Source: Candidatus Babeliales bacterium (GTDB taxonomy: Bacteria > Babelota > Babeliae > Babelales > JABDEC01). Taken from it: a DNA stretch of 62,956 bases. The notes beneath the pieces are model-generated. The model did no database searches, had not been told where the DNA came from, and saw only the letters and a list, made by a program, of their open reading frames with translations. The translations under genes were made by a program, and so were the position numbers. Below are positions 43,759-52,726 of this stretch, in pieces. Numbering within the stretch: position 1 is the stretch's first letter; each line of letters begins with the position of its first letter. The stretch covers positions 1-62,956 of the forward strand of contig JARLHJ010000041.1 in NCBI GenBank assembly GCA_031292305.1, in the 5' to 3' direction.

Positions 43759-44634
43759 CTACTTTATTGGCCAACATTCTTCAAATGAAAAATCAAATTC
43801 ATCTGCAAATTCTACAGGATCTTTAAATGTAAATCTTTGTCGTTTACCACTTCTTGCTTTTCTATTAATTAAGTTCATTTCTTGTTTTGATAATGCGAAA
43901 TTTTCGATATCTATATTTTCTTGCATATGGGCAACATTTTTACTTGCAGGTAATGGAATACAATTATGTTGTACAATCCATCTTAAAGCAACCTGCGCAG
44001 CTGTTTTATTATATTTTTTGCCGATATTTAATAAAAATGGATCTCTTGATAATCTTCCCACTCCTAATGGTGCCCATGCCTGCACACGAATAGAGTTTTT
44101 ATTACAGAATTTTAGTAGTTGAAAATCACAAAACTCTGGATGCATTTCAATTTGTACATAATCGATTTTAACACCGCATTGTAAAGCACGTTTCATATGA
44201 TTAACCGTTGGGTTACTTAAACCAATTGTTCTAATTAACCCTTGAGTTTTTAGCTCTTGCATTTCATGCAAAGTAGGTTCAATTGCAACTTTGCTATAAG
44301 GCCAATGTAAAAGATAATTATCTAAATAACCTGTTTTTAATTTTTCTAAAGTTGCAAATAAATCTTTACGTAACGCTTCAGGCGCGTAAGAATCTGGCCA
44401 TACTTTTGAAATAATAAATAAATCATTTCTATTAAATTTTGCAATCGCAGTGCCAATAGCATCAAGATTTCCATACCTGGTAGCTGAATCTATAATTCTA
44501 TAACCAAGCTTAATCGCATGTTCAATCGCTTGTATACAATCATTACCCTTAAGTGGGAAAGTACCATATCCAACTTCTGATTTAGCAATTATGTTGAAAA
44601 AAGAAATAAAAAACAATATCTTTAAATTCTTCAA
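43759..44634 (-). CDS. Exported aldo/keto reductase
   Basis: A hydrophobic signal (1-17) precedes a standard (beta/alpha)8 reductase with the catalytic tetrad Asp49, Tyr54, Lys77 and His110 (IIDSATRYGN, SKVWP, LLHWP). IGLSNPTV and the phosphate-binding PLPASKN (near 232) suit NADPH. The usual first strand VPxLGxGT is shortened (VGYGTFPLKG). Cytosolic AKRs have no signal peptide, so export is unusual. The substrate is unknown. Confidence 0.88.
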   Translation of the reverse strand: MKNLKILFFISFFNIIAKSEVGYGTFPLKGNDCIQAIEHAIKLGYRIIDSATRYGNLDAIGTAIAKFNRNDLFIISKVWPDSYAPEALRKDLFATLEKLKTGYLDNYLLHWPYSKVAIEPTLHEMQELKTQGLIRTIGLSNPTVNHMKRALQCGVKIDYVQIEMHPEFCDFQLLKFCNKNSIRVQAWAPLGVGRLSRDPFLLNIGKKYNKTAAQVALRWIVQHNCIPLPASKNVAHMQENIDIENFALSKQEMNLINRKARSGKRQRFTFKDPVEFADEFDFSFEECWPIK

Positions 44635-44691
44635 ATTAATCCTTTTCTATATAACTGTTTAATTTTACTCTAAATAATTTATAAGGAATAT

Positions 44692-45597
44692 ATGTCAAAT
44701 ATCAAAATTTATATACTCTTAATTTCATTTTTTTCAAATTTAAATTGTAACAACACTATGAAATTTTATGAATTTACTAATGAAAAAGGTAGTGATCGCC
44801 ATGAAAATATGTTTTATGAATATTTAAAGAAAAATCCCATTAAAAAGAAAGTAAATTGTCTTGTGGTTCATTGGCAAGAAGTTGAATGCAATAAAAGATT
44901 AGATTTACTAAAAAAAATAGAAAACATTAAATTAGATAATGGCTTTACCATCTGTTCGCTAGAAAAACAACTTGATTCTTATATGCCGTTATTTAAAAAA
45001 ATTGGTATAAAAGTAGTTTTTGCGCAAAATGCTACCACCAAAAAATTTGATGGAATTGAAGTAGTAACCATCCCCTATATTGCAATTAATGGTATTAATC
45101 CTAGCAATAAAAAAGATATTTTTTACTCGTTTATAGGTAGTGTTGCTTTTCCCCCAATTAGAAAAAAACTTATAAAAATAAGACATCCCAAAAATTGTGT
45201 TATTAAAGCACGGAATACATTTCATTTTTTTCATTCAAGTAGCAAGCAAATTGCAAATCAATCTGAATATAAAGATGTCTTAGCACGTTCAAGATTTTCA
45301 TTATGCCCTAAGGGCTGGGGAGCTTGCAGTTATAGATTTTGGGAATCTTTACAAGCTGGCGCAATACCTGTTTTAATATCAGATGATTATTTATTACCTA
45401 CTGGCGTAGATTGGTCTAAATGCATTATACAAGTTAAAGAAAAAGATGTTTTAGATATACCTAAAATTCTTTCAAATATATCACTAGAACAAGAATTAGA
45501 AATGCGAAAAAATTGCTTATCTATATATAAATTATTTAGCGGAAAAAATTTAATAAAAGTTATTGAAGATTATTACGCTAAACAGGGAATTAAATGA
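44692..45597 (+). CDS. Exported exostosin-like (GT47-type) glycosyltransferase
   Basis: A signal peptide (about 1-20) precedes a small GT-B domain. Key block: YKDVLARSRFSLCPKGWGAC, then SYRFWESLQAGAIPVLISDDYLLP and DWSKCIIQVKEKDVLDIP, the nucleotide-sugar half of exostosin proteins that build heparan-type glycans in animals and xyloglucan side chains in plants. Its stop overlaps the ATG of the phosphatase gene (ATGA). The role is unknown; modification of a host or surface glycan is possible. Confidence 0.83.
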   Translation: MSNIKIYILLISFFSNLNCNNTMKFYEFTNEKGSDRHENMFYEYLKKNPIKKKVNCLVVHWQEVECNKRLDLLKKIENIKLDNGFTICSLEKQLDSYMPLFKKIGIKVVFAQNATTKKFDGIEVVTIPYIAINGINPSNKKDIFYSFIGSVAFPPIRKKLIKIRHPKNCVIKARNTFHFFHSSSKQIANQSEYKDVLARSRFSLCPKGWGACSYRFWESLQAGAIPVLISDDYLLPTGVDWSKCIIQVKEKDVLDIPKILSNISLEQELEMRKNCLSIYKLFSGKNLIKVIEDYYAKQGIK

Positions 45598-46262
45598 AAC
45601 TAATAAAATTTATAGCCATTTATTTATTTGCACAATATTCTTGTTTAACAGCAACTCATATTATATATGTCATAAGACATGGTGCAACAGACTGGAACGT
45701 ACTAGGTAAAGTGCAAGGAATAACTGATATACCTCTTAATGAGCAAGGCGAACAAGAGGCTATAAAATTGCGAGAAAAACTTGCACATATTAATTTTGTA
45801 AAAGCATATTCATCTAATCTTTCCAGAGCTTATAAAACAGCACAAATTATTTTATATCCTAAACCTATAGAAATTGTTCAAGAATCAAATCTACGTGAAC
45901 GCGCCAGAGGGTCGTGGGAAGGCCAATTAATAAGTGATATTGTAAAATTAGATTGTCACAACAATGCATCAAAGCAAGAATGGATAACTCATAAGACACA
46001 CAAAGAACAAGAAAGTTTTTCAGATACTTATCAAAGATTCATGAATCATATTTCTAAAATTATAACTAAACCAGTAGAGGGTCCAATACTTATTTCTAGC
46101 CATGCTGGCGTAATTGCAGCAATTTTATATCATACTTTAGAATTTAAACTTGGCTTTAGATGGCATGTTGGCAATTGCGGGTATATTAAAATTCAAGTTG
46201 ATCGCGACGGGCAGATAACTATATTAGAAACAGATAACATCAAACATGTTTCTATTAAATAG
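45594..46262 (+). CDS. Exported histidine phosphatase (phosphoglycerate-mutase-like)
   Basis: A signal peptide (1-19) is followed by the catalytic VIRHGATDWN, the partner acid in NLRERARGSWEG and the second histidine in ISSHAGVI. Of cofactor-dependent mutase/phosphatase type; the short form and export favour a phosphatase. Translationally coupled to the exostosin gene. The end overlaps the convergent HAD gene by 8 bp. Confidence 0.87.
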   Translation: MKLIKFIAIYLFAQYSCLTATHIIYVIRHGATDWNVLGKVQGITDIPLNEQGEQEAIKLREKLAHINFVKAYSSNLSRAYKTAQIILYPKPIEIVQESNLRERARGSWEGQLISDIVKLDCHNNASKQEWITHKTHKEQESFSDTYQRFMNHISKIITKPVEGPILISSHAGVIAAILYHTLEFKLGFRWHVGNCGYIKIQVDRDGQITILETDNIKHVSIK

Positions 46263-46974
46263 CTAATTTTTTTCTTAATTTTTTAACACTTTTAAAAATT
46301 ATTCCTGATAAACCTTGTTTTTGAGCCGCATCTAAATTAGATTGTTTATCATCAATAATAATAGTCTTTGTATAATCGTAATTATTGTTCTTTAAAAAGA
46401 CCTTAAAATTTGAATAAAAATCAGGATGCCTTTTGGTAATATACCCTTTTGAAGTTTTTTGAGTAATAAAATAGTTATCAAATAGCTGGATCACTTGTGG
46501 AAACTTTTTACAAAAATCTGTATAAATTTCTGGGCCTATATTTGAACATAATATAAGTGAATGCCCTTCTTTTTTAAGTTGCTGTAATAAGACAAGCATT
46601 TCTGAATTAACAATCTGCGCATTAGAAAATGCTAGTAAATCTTTATGAAATATATGTAATTGAGGATGCTCTACTACTAAAGATTCAAAAATCTCTTCTA
46701 ATAACTTTGTTTTTTTTACTGTTTTATGAATTGTCTTCCAGACGTATGGATTGAACATATGCTTTATAAACAGTGATTTATTATTCATTCGCATTGCGTG
46801 TTTAATAATTTGTTTAGCAGAAGAATTAACAATAACACCATGCAAATCAACAGCAAATGTATATTTAATTTTGACTTGTTTTGGGGGTAATACAGAAACC
46901 CGCATTGCGTTTAAATATGCAATGCAGGATAAATTGATTACTAAAACAATAAAAAATATTGTTATTCTTTTCAT
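46255..46974 (-). CDS. Exported HAD-superfamily protein with a DxH variant motif I
   Basis: A signal/anchor (1-23) precedes HAD motif I FAVDLHGVIV (Asp43), motif II LCSNIGP and motif IV TIIIDDKQSN. In motif I the acid/base second Asp of DxD is His45, so the mechanism may be altered or limited. The cap is short (C1-type). It starts one base before the HDAC stop, so the two may form an operon. Confidence 0.78.
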   Translation of the reverse strand: MKRITIFFIVLVINLSCIAYLNAMRVSVLPPKQVKIKYTFAVDLHGVIVNSSAKQIIKHAMRMNNKSLFIKHMFNPYVWKTIHKTVKKTKLLEEIFESLVVEHPQLHIFHKDLLAFSNAQIVNSEMLVLLQQLKKEGHSLILCSNIGPEIYTDFCKKFPQVIQLFDNYFITQKTSKGYITKRHPDFYSNFKVFLKNNNYDYTKTIIIDDKQSNLDAAQKQGLSGIIFKSVKKLRKKLAI

Positions 46975-47865
46975 CTAATAGCCTATAGTTTTAACTATTT
47001 TTTCTACAGATTCACTAATAATGGCAGCGCTTTTTTTCGAATAACCGCCAGATAAAACCATCAAGATTGGAATTTTATTACTTTGCGCAATATCAAAAAC
47101 AAATGAATCACGTTCTATAATACCTTCTTTAGAAACTGACATCCTTCCAAGTGGATCTTCAGAAAATATATCTGTTCCCGCATTATAAATAATTAAATCT
47201 GGTTTAAATTCTTTAATAGCTATGGGTAATTCTGTACGTATTAAATTTAAATACTCTTCATCTTTTATAAATGATTTAACAGGATAATCATATTTTATAA
47301 ACTGTTTAGCATATTTATCGTTTGGATATATTTCACCGTTATAAACATCAAAATTAGCAATGCGTTTGTCATCTTTAAAAATAGATTCATAACCATTGCC
47401 TTGATGAGCATCTAGATCTATAACCATAACTTTTAGTTTAGGATTTTTTTCATGTAACTTATACACAGCTAATGGTATATCAGCCAAAAAGCAAAACCCT
47501 TCTCCTGAATCTTCTTTTGCATGGTGATATCCACCTGATAGATTTATTGCCCAACCATGTTGTAATGCCAATTTTGCGCCTAAAACCGTACCGCTAGTTG
47601 CATATTTCATAGGCGTTAGAACAAATTTTTGTAAAACAAAATTTGGCAAAAATTTGAGTGGATATATTTCAGAAATTTGTGCAATTGTTTTAGATTTATT
47701 TAGTGATTCTAAATATGCCTTAGAATGTACAAGCTCTAAGTCTTTAATATCTAATTCATCTGGGCTATAAAAATTATCTTTTTGAAGATTCAAGTTCTTG
47801 CATAAACTATTAAATACTTTTCCATATTTTTTAGAATCAAAAGGATGCAATTTCTCCATTCCCAT
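46975..47865 (-). CDS. Class IV (HDAC11-like) histone deacetylase family protein
   Basis: The core motifs of the arginase/deacetylase fold are complete: NLSGGYHHA (His114/115), VIDLDAHQGNG (zinc Asp152, His154), YNAGTDIF (zinc Asp232) and LSGGYSKKSA (Tyr275). The start MGMEKLHPFDSKKYGKV corresponds to an internal point of the family's N-terminal domain; homologous sequence (IVYHEKYDISF) continues in frame upstream of this Met. The true N-terminus, with a signal peptide, lies beyond an in-frame TAG (see 47866-48021). Acetyl-lysine or polyamine deacetylation is the family activity. Confidence 0.88.
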   Translation of the reverse strand: MGMEKLHPFDSKKYGKVFNSLCKNLNLQKDNFYSPDELDIKDLELVHSKAYLESLNKSKTIAQISEIYPLKFLPNFVLQKFVLTPMKYATSGTVLGAKLALQHGWAINLSGGYHHAKEDSGEGFCFLADIPLAVYKLHEKNPKLKVMVIDLDAHQGNGYESIFKDDKRIANFDVYNGEIYPNDKYAKQFIKYDYPVKSFIKDEEYLNLIRTELPIAIKEFKPDLIIYNAGTDIFSEDPLGRMSVSKEGIIERDSFVFDIAQSNKIPILMVLSGGYSKKSAAIISESVEKIVKTIGY

Positions 47866-48021
47866 AAAAGATATGTCATATTTTTCATGGTAGACTATAA
47901 GTACTTTTTTAATAATAGGCTGACTTGAACTTGACCTGAATTTACCTTTAAAATCCTAGGCTTCTATAACAAAAGCAAACAAGACCAGAAATAACCCTAG
48001 AAACCTGCTAAATGTTTTCAT
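47866..48021 (-). pseudogene. 5' part of the histone deacetylase gene, separated by an in-frame amber codon
   Basis: ATG at 48021 (GGATGGAG upstream) opens a signal peptide of 21 codons ending FVIEA. Codon 22 is TAG (47958-47956). The same frame then continues without interruption through SSSSQPIIKKVLIVYHEKYD into the deacetylase at 47865. One base therefore separates a full exported deacetylase from a broken one. A recent nonsense mutation, a sequencing error or readthrough are all possible. Confidence 0.7.
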
Positions 48022-48193
48022 AATCTCCATCCTGGTAATTTACTGAAATAAACCTATATTTTTAATAGTATCTCTTTAATAAATTTAATCAAAAGCCCCC
48101 TAAAGAAATACTTGCATATTTATGGTAAATTTTTATTGTGTTATCTAAGAAAAATTGTTAATAATTAAAATTAATTTATTAAGAGGATAAAAC

Positions 48194-48457
48194 ATGTCAC
48201 TAACTCGTTTATTATTTATACTATTAATCTTGGGATTAATTACTGGAGCTATAACATTCAAAGGATTTGTATTAGGTTCCGGAGCATTGTTATTATCACA
48301 AATTTTATTACCAATAATTGCAATATTATTTGCAGTTGTACTTATTAAATCTCTATCATCTTCTTCTAAACAAAATTTTCCATATGAAGAACCTAAAGTA
48401 AATATAAAGCCTCCTAGAGATTATATTGATACGCAAGAAGATTCTTTAGATAAATAA
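48194..48457 (+). CDS. Small two-helix membrane protein
   Basis: 87 residues: helices at about 5-21 and 33-52, then a polar tail with PYEEPKVNIKPPRDYIDTQE. GAGG lies upstream of the ATG. Function unknown. Confidence 0.6.
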   Translation: MSLTRLLFILLILGLITGAITFKGFVLGSGALLLSQILLPIIAILFAVVLIKSLSSSSKQNFPYEEPKVNIKPPRDYIDTQEDSLDK

Positions 48458-48569
48458 ACTTAGATTTCTAGATTTTGAAAATTAATAATTCATATTCTGG
48501 AACTATACAAACCTGAACTTTTCATTTTTGAACAACAATAGAACTTATCATTTTGCTCTAACATAAGAC

Positions 48570-48602
48570 TCATGATTTTATTGACTCTCAATAAAATCAT
48601 GA
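48570..48602. promoter_or_regulatory. Perfect inverted repeat just upstream of the GMC oxidoreductase gene
   Basis: A 14-bp stem (48570-48583 and 48589-48602) with a 5-nt loop ends about 11 bp before the AAGGAG site of the next gene. No T-run follows. It could be an operator, a leader hairpin, or a weak terminator for 48194-48457. Confidence 0.45.
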
Positions 48603-48627
48603 TAATCTCTCCGCGAAGGAGTCAAAT

Positions 48628-50361
48628 ATGAAAATTAAATTTATTATTCTTGTTTTAGCATGTGTTACAGCCAATCTTTTTTGCAGCCAATCTTGCCCTT
48701 ATAGATCCAGAATGTCTGGAAATGAACTAGAAGCTGATATCATCGTAATAGGTGGTGGAGCTGCAGGTTGCATATTAATGAATGAATTATCAGCCAATGG
48801 TCTCTTTTCCGTAATAGGAATAGAGGGTGGGAAAAATTTAACAAATGATCCAGCAATACAAGCAGTTGGTCTGCCAGCATTTTTATTGGCTGGGACTGGA
48901 AAGCCTCAGTATTTTTGGCCAGGATGGAATCAAACCCTGCCAATGGCAGGTTTGAATGGACGAACAAGTGATTGGACAACAGGAATGCTCTTAGGTGGAG
49001 GCTCATCGATTAACGGATTATATTATGGTCGTGGATCTAACTCCGTGTACTCACGTTGGGAAGGTATTTCTGGCAGTAGTAATTGGAGTCTAGAAAATAT
49101 TTTAGCAACCTTCCAAGCTCTTGAAAATTACCAAGGATTAAAAATTACACCAGGGGCACGAGGAAGCAACGGAAATGTTAATATATTACAAACACCTACT
49201 ATATCACAGGTAACTTCAAAAGTGCTATTGCCTGCATGCCAGGCAGCCTTTCCAGGAATTCCAACTGTAGTGGATTATAATGATCCTAGTGTTAAAAATT
49301 GTATTGACCCACGCTCTCAGTGGTTTATTGATCCAACAGGTACCAAGCGAGTAAGCAGTGCTACAGCTTATTTAAACAACACAGTGATGACACCAGAAGG
49401 CCAAGGAGTTAATAAGCACAGCTTATTTATGCTCTTAGATGCGGTAGCTGTAAAAATAATATTCGATCAAAATGGATGTGCTAAAAAAGTAAGATATGCA
49501 AAAGACGGTAAATTATTAGATGTGAAAGTGAATAAAGCCGTTGTTTTATCAAGCGGCATTAACAGTAGCAAGTTGCTACAGCTTTCAGGCATAGGACCAT
49601 CTAAAGTGTTAAAGAACGCAGGAATTAAGCCTGTTTTTATAAATGAGAACGTAGGAAAACATCTGCAAAATCATCCGCTTATATTTATTACGATGTTGGC
49701 AGATCCTGCTTTAAGTGGTGTACCATCTGGTGCTCCATATGCATTTACAATTAACAATGCGTACTTGCCAGTACCGGGCAGTGATTCCAACTCGCCACGA
49801 ATGCTACAGATTTTATTCGAATTCGCCCCAACTAAAATACCAATTTTAACAATTGGTTTTGATCTTTTAAATCCTGTAAGTGAGGGAAGTGTAGCAATCC
49901 AAAGCGATAATTCATTTCAGATAGCTGCAGCGGACGATGGTTTTTATCAAGATCCTATTGATCTTGCGCATATGAAGAGTGCAGTCACTGTCTATATTCG
50001 CGCTCTGCTAGAACAACTCAGCAAGTTGTATCCGTTTCCGTCACCATACTTTAAACCCCTTTTAGGTGACCCAATAAACTTAGTAATTCTTTCTAACTAT
50101 AACGACGCCATAGTTGAGCAATACGTGAAAAATAATAGTAATCTTTCTCTTGATATACACCACTTTGTATCGCATTGCAAAATGGCTTCTTTAAGCGCTG
50201 GCGGTGTGGTAGATGGCGATACACGTGTATATGGCACAAAGAACGTTTTTGTAGCGGACAACTCTATATGTCCAGTGATTCCTGATATTAATACTACAGG
50301 ACCAGCTATGATGATTGGATTACGAACTAGCCAAATTCTAAACCGTGTCTTGAGAAAATGA
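48628..50361 (+). CDS. Exported GMC-family FAD oxidoreductase
   Basis: A signal peptide (1-19) precedes the FAD-binding IIVIGGGAAGCILMNELSANG, GMC signature 1 region (GMLLGGGSSINGLYYGRGS) and SSGINSSKLLQLSGIGP (signature 2). The C-terminal active-site block is HHFVSHCKMASLSAG followed by VYGTKNVFVADNSICP. The usual H-P-x-G-T-x-x-M-G reads H-H-F-V-S-H-C-K-M-A. Members oxidise alcohols such as choline or sugars. The gene looks richer in G+C than its neighbours, a possible sign of transfer. AAGGAG precedes the ATG. Confidence 0.87.
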   Translation: MKIKFIILVLACVTANLFCSQSCPYRSRMSGNELEADIIVIGGGAAGCILMNELSANGLFSVIGIEGGKNLTNDPAIQAVGLPAFLLAGTGKPQYFWPGWNQTLPMAGLNGRTSDWTTGMLLGGGSSINGLYYGRGSNSVYSRWEGISGSSNWSLENILATFQALENYQGLKITPGARGSNGNVNILQTPTISQVTSKVLLPACQAAFPGIPTVVDYNDPSVKNCIDPRSQWFIDPTGTKRVSSATAYLNNTVMTPEGQGVNKHSLFMLLDAVAVKIIFDQNGCAKKVRYAKDGKLLDVKVNKAVVLSSGINSSKLLQLSGIGPSKVLKNAGIKPVFINENVGKHLQNHPLIFITMLADPALSGVPSGAPYAFTINNAYLPVPGSDSNSPRMLQILFEFAPTKIPILTIGFDLLNPVSEGSVAIQSDNSFQIAAADDGFYQDPIDLAHMKSAVTVYIRALLEQLSKLYPFPSPYFKPLLGDPINLVILSNYNDAIVEQYVKNNSNLSLDIHHFVSHCKMASLSAGGVVDGDTRVYGTKNVFVADNSICPVIPDINTTGPAMMIGLRTSQILNRVLRK

Positions 50362-50384
50362 AACATAATAAGGAAATAATCAAG

Positions 50385-51014
50385 ATGAAAAAAAATATTT
50401 TTTTACTTTTAATGCCATTTTTATTTTTCTTGTCAGCTCACGGACAATATCAACAATCTAATGATGAAACTTTCTGCATTGATCAGACAAATTTATATGG
50501 TAAGTTTTTGAGCGGTGCTAACTTCTTGAAAAAAACTATAACTGATGGAAACAGATCCACATTTAAGACAGGATATATTATTGACGCATTGTTGGGCTAT
50601 CGTTGGTCTTGTGGCCTACGTTTAGAAGCTGAATATGCTTTTAGAAAAAATGCTATAAAAAAAATCGATTTTTATATAGAAGGATGTTCTTCCAATGGAC
50701 ATTTCAAAAATTCCTCATTGATGGCAAACCTATTATGGGATGTACCTTTATATTCATGTGAATGTGCATTTGAGAATATCAAACCTTTTGTTGGAGTTGG
50801 TATAGGCTATGATTTCCAAAAAATAAATTCCTCAAACTCTCGTATTATTTTTTGTCAGAAATGGAATAATCTTTCTTGGCAAGCAATGGCTGGGTTAACC
50901 TTTCCAATATTTTGTAATACAGATATAACTTTGGAATACAAATTTCATCAAGGTGGGAATCATTTCTATAATAACGCTATTGGCATTGGACTAGTATATA
51001 ACTTTGATTTTTAA
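50385..51014 (+). CDS. Outer-membrane beta-barrel (OmpA/P44-like porin fold)
   Basis: The Met at 50385 opens a signal peptide (MKKNIFLLLMPFLFFLSAHG); the frame extends back to 50358. The mature part has FLSGANF, GYIIDALLGYRW, LRLEAEYAFRKNAI, KPFVGVGIGYDF and a final IGIGLVYNFDF, the strand pattern of eight-stranded surface antigens. It follows the GMC oxidoreductase closely, so the two are probably co-expressed. Several Cys are unusual for a barrel. Confidence 0.78.
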   Translation: MKKNIFLLLMPFLFFLSAHGQYQQSNDETFCIDQTNLYGKFLSGANFLKKTITDGNRSTFKTGYIIDALLGYRWSCGLRLEAEYAFRKNAIKKIDFYIEGCSSNGHFKNSSLMANLLWDVPLYSCECAFENIKPFVGVGIGYDFQKINSSNSRIIFCQKWNNLSWQAMAGLTFPIFCNTDITLEYKFHQGGNHFYNNAIGIGLVYNFDF

Positions 51015-51162
51015 GATTGCAAAAACAACCTTAAACCTCTTTTCCTGTTTGCAGAATTTTAAACTTTATTACCTGTTTTTAATATATAAATCAGGCCACT
51101 GTATATTAGTACTAAAATTTGCTAATATTGTAATAATATGAATTTATACCAGCGATTGCAGC

Positions 51163-52656
51163 ATGTTGAAAATTAAGAATTTAATTAGTGCTTATAACGA
51201 ACCCTTTAAAATAATCAGCAAAGATGGCAAAACATTTAAGTTAGACTTTTATATTGCAATGCAATCTAATTTAATAAAAGCGGCATATGAAGGCGAGCAT
51301 GAAACAACAATATCCGTAAATATAAATAGTTCTTTGTTAAAGCCTTTATTAGAAGCTATGCAATTATTATATACCCTAAATAACCCGTCACAAAAAGTAA
51401 TATATACGTTTATTCAACAACGTGTCTTTAAAAAATTTAATCTACCGCAACTTGCACAGGCTCTTCAAGCGGGTATATATTTAGATTTCCCGAAATTAGA
51501 AAATATATTTGCAGATAAAATAGCACAGCTTGCTACAGCTGAAAATGTTAATCAGATAAAAGATTTTATTAACCCCGAGCATTGGTTTTTAATAGAAAAA
51601 TTTCATTATTTACGCTATCGTAAATTAATACCAAACCTAAAAGATCGCTTATTAAATTCTAATCCCGAATTCCCTAGCGCAAAACTTTTAAAGTCTAATC
51701 GTGAATTTATCAACCAACGGAAACTTGCAATTGAACAATGGATAATTTCTGTGGCACAATGGAAACTTTCTGTTAACGATATTGTGGATTATAAAAAAAT
51801 AAATATAGATAATAATAAATTAGATTTAAGTATGTTATCTCTTGTAAGTTTATATGGCCTAGAAAGAATCCAAAATATAAATAATCTCAAAAAGTTATCT
51901 CTTCGTAACAATCAATTAACTACATTGGGTAATAGCCTTACCGGCTTAAATAAGCTTGAATTCTTAGATCTTAGAAAAAATCAACTAACTACATTAAGCA
52001 ATAGTCTTAATGGTTTAAACAATCTGAAACATTTAAATCTTAGAGACAATCAACTAACTACATTAGGCAATAGCCTTGATCATTTAAATAATCTTAAAGA
52101 GTTAAACATTTCTTATAATCAACTAACTGAATTGGGCAATAGTCTTAATGGTTTAAATAAACTTGAATTATTAGATCTTAGAAAAAATCAACTAACTACA
52201 TTAGGCAATAGTTTTGATCATTTAAATAATCTTAAAGAATTAGATCTTTCTTATAATCAACTAAATGAATTGGGCAATACTCTTATTGGTTTAAACAATC
52301 TTAAAAAGTTATTTCTTGAAAACACTCAACTAACTACATTAGGCAATAGTCTTGATCATTTAAATAATCTTAAAGAATTAGACCTTTCTAATAATCAACT
52401 AACTGAATTGGGCATTAGTCTTAACAGCTTAAATAAGCTTGAATTATTAAATCTTAAAAACAATAAACTAATTACATTAGGCAATAGCCTTAATGATTTA
52501 AATAATCTTAATTTGTTAGATCTTGATAACAATCAACTAACTAAGTTAGGTAATAGCCTTAACGGCTTAAATGAGCTTCGACGCTTATCTCTTGAAAACA
52601 ATCCGTTGGATGATGCAAGCAAGGCATTAGTAATACAACTTAATGGAGACTTATGA
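51163..52656 (+). CDS. SKP1/BTB-like domain fused to leucine-rich repeats
   Basis: No signal peptide. Residues about 14-50 (FKIISKDGKTFKLDFYIAMQ, then SNLIKAAYEGE) match the first strands of SKP1 (x-L-x-S-x-D-G-x-x-F-x-V-D). TISVNINSSLLKPLLEAMQLL and LPQLAQALQAGIYLDFPKLE match its helices, including the A-N-Y-L-D-I segment. From about 243 come eleven 23-residue repeats of the type L-x-x-L-x-L-x-x-N-Q-L-T-T-L-G-N-S-L, encoded by near-identical 69-bp units. SKP1 is the adaptor of eukaryotic SCF ubiquitin ligases, so host ubiquitin interaction is plausible but inferred. Confidence 0.85.
   Translation: MLKIKNLISAYNEPFKIISKDGKTFKLDFYIAMQSNLIKAAYEGEHETTISVNINSSLLKPLLEAMQLLYTLNNPSQKVIYTFIQQRVFKKFNLPQLAQALQAGIYLDFPKLENIFADKIAQLATAENVNQIKDFINPEHWFLIEKFHYLRYRKLIPNLKDRLLNSNPEFPSAKLLKSNREFINQRKLAIEQWIISVAQWKLSVNDIVDYKKINIDNNKLDLSMLSLVSLYGLERIQNINNLKKLSLRNNQLTTLGNSLTGLNKLEFLDLRKNQLTTLSNSLNGLNNLKHLNLRDNQLTTLGNSLDHLNNLKELNISYNQLTELGNSLNGLNKLELLDLRKNQLTTLGNSFDHLNNLKELDLSYNQLNELGNTLIGLNNLKKLFLENTQLTTLGNSLDHLNNLKELDLSNNQLTELGISLNSLNKLELLNLKNNKLITLGNSLNDLNNLNLLDLDNNQLTKLGNSLNGLNELRRLSLENNPLDDASKALVIQLNGDL
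51893..52625 (+). repeat. Array of 69-bp coding repeats (LRR units)
   Basis: Eleven tandem units inside the LRR gene share stretches such as AATCAACTAACTACATTAGG and AATAATCTTAAAGAATTAGA. The high DNA similarity between units suggests recent expansion or gene conversion and makes copy number prone to change. Confidence 0.8.
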
Positions 52657-52726
52657 TAATTGATCTTCTTATTAATCCCTGTAAAATGCAAAATCATCGA
52701 ATACATACATATATCAGGCATTAAAT

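Noticed and set aside
46751-46978. 75-aa plus-strand ORF opposite the HAD gene
   Set aside because: Fully antisense to a well-supported gene, without ribosome site or recognisable motif.
51893-52625. Regular 69-bp direct repeats
   Set aside because: They are in frame and encode 23-residue leucine-rich repeats without unique spacers, so this is not a CRISPR array.
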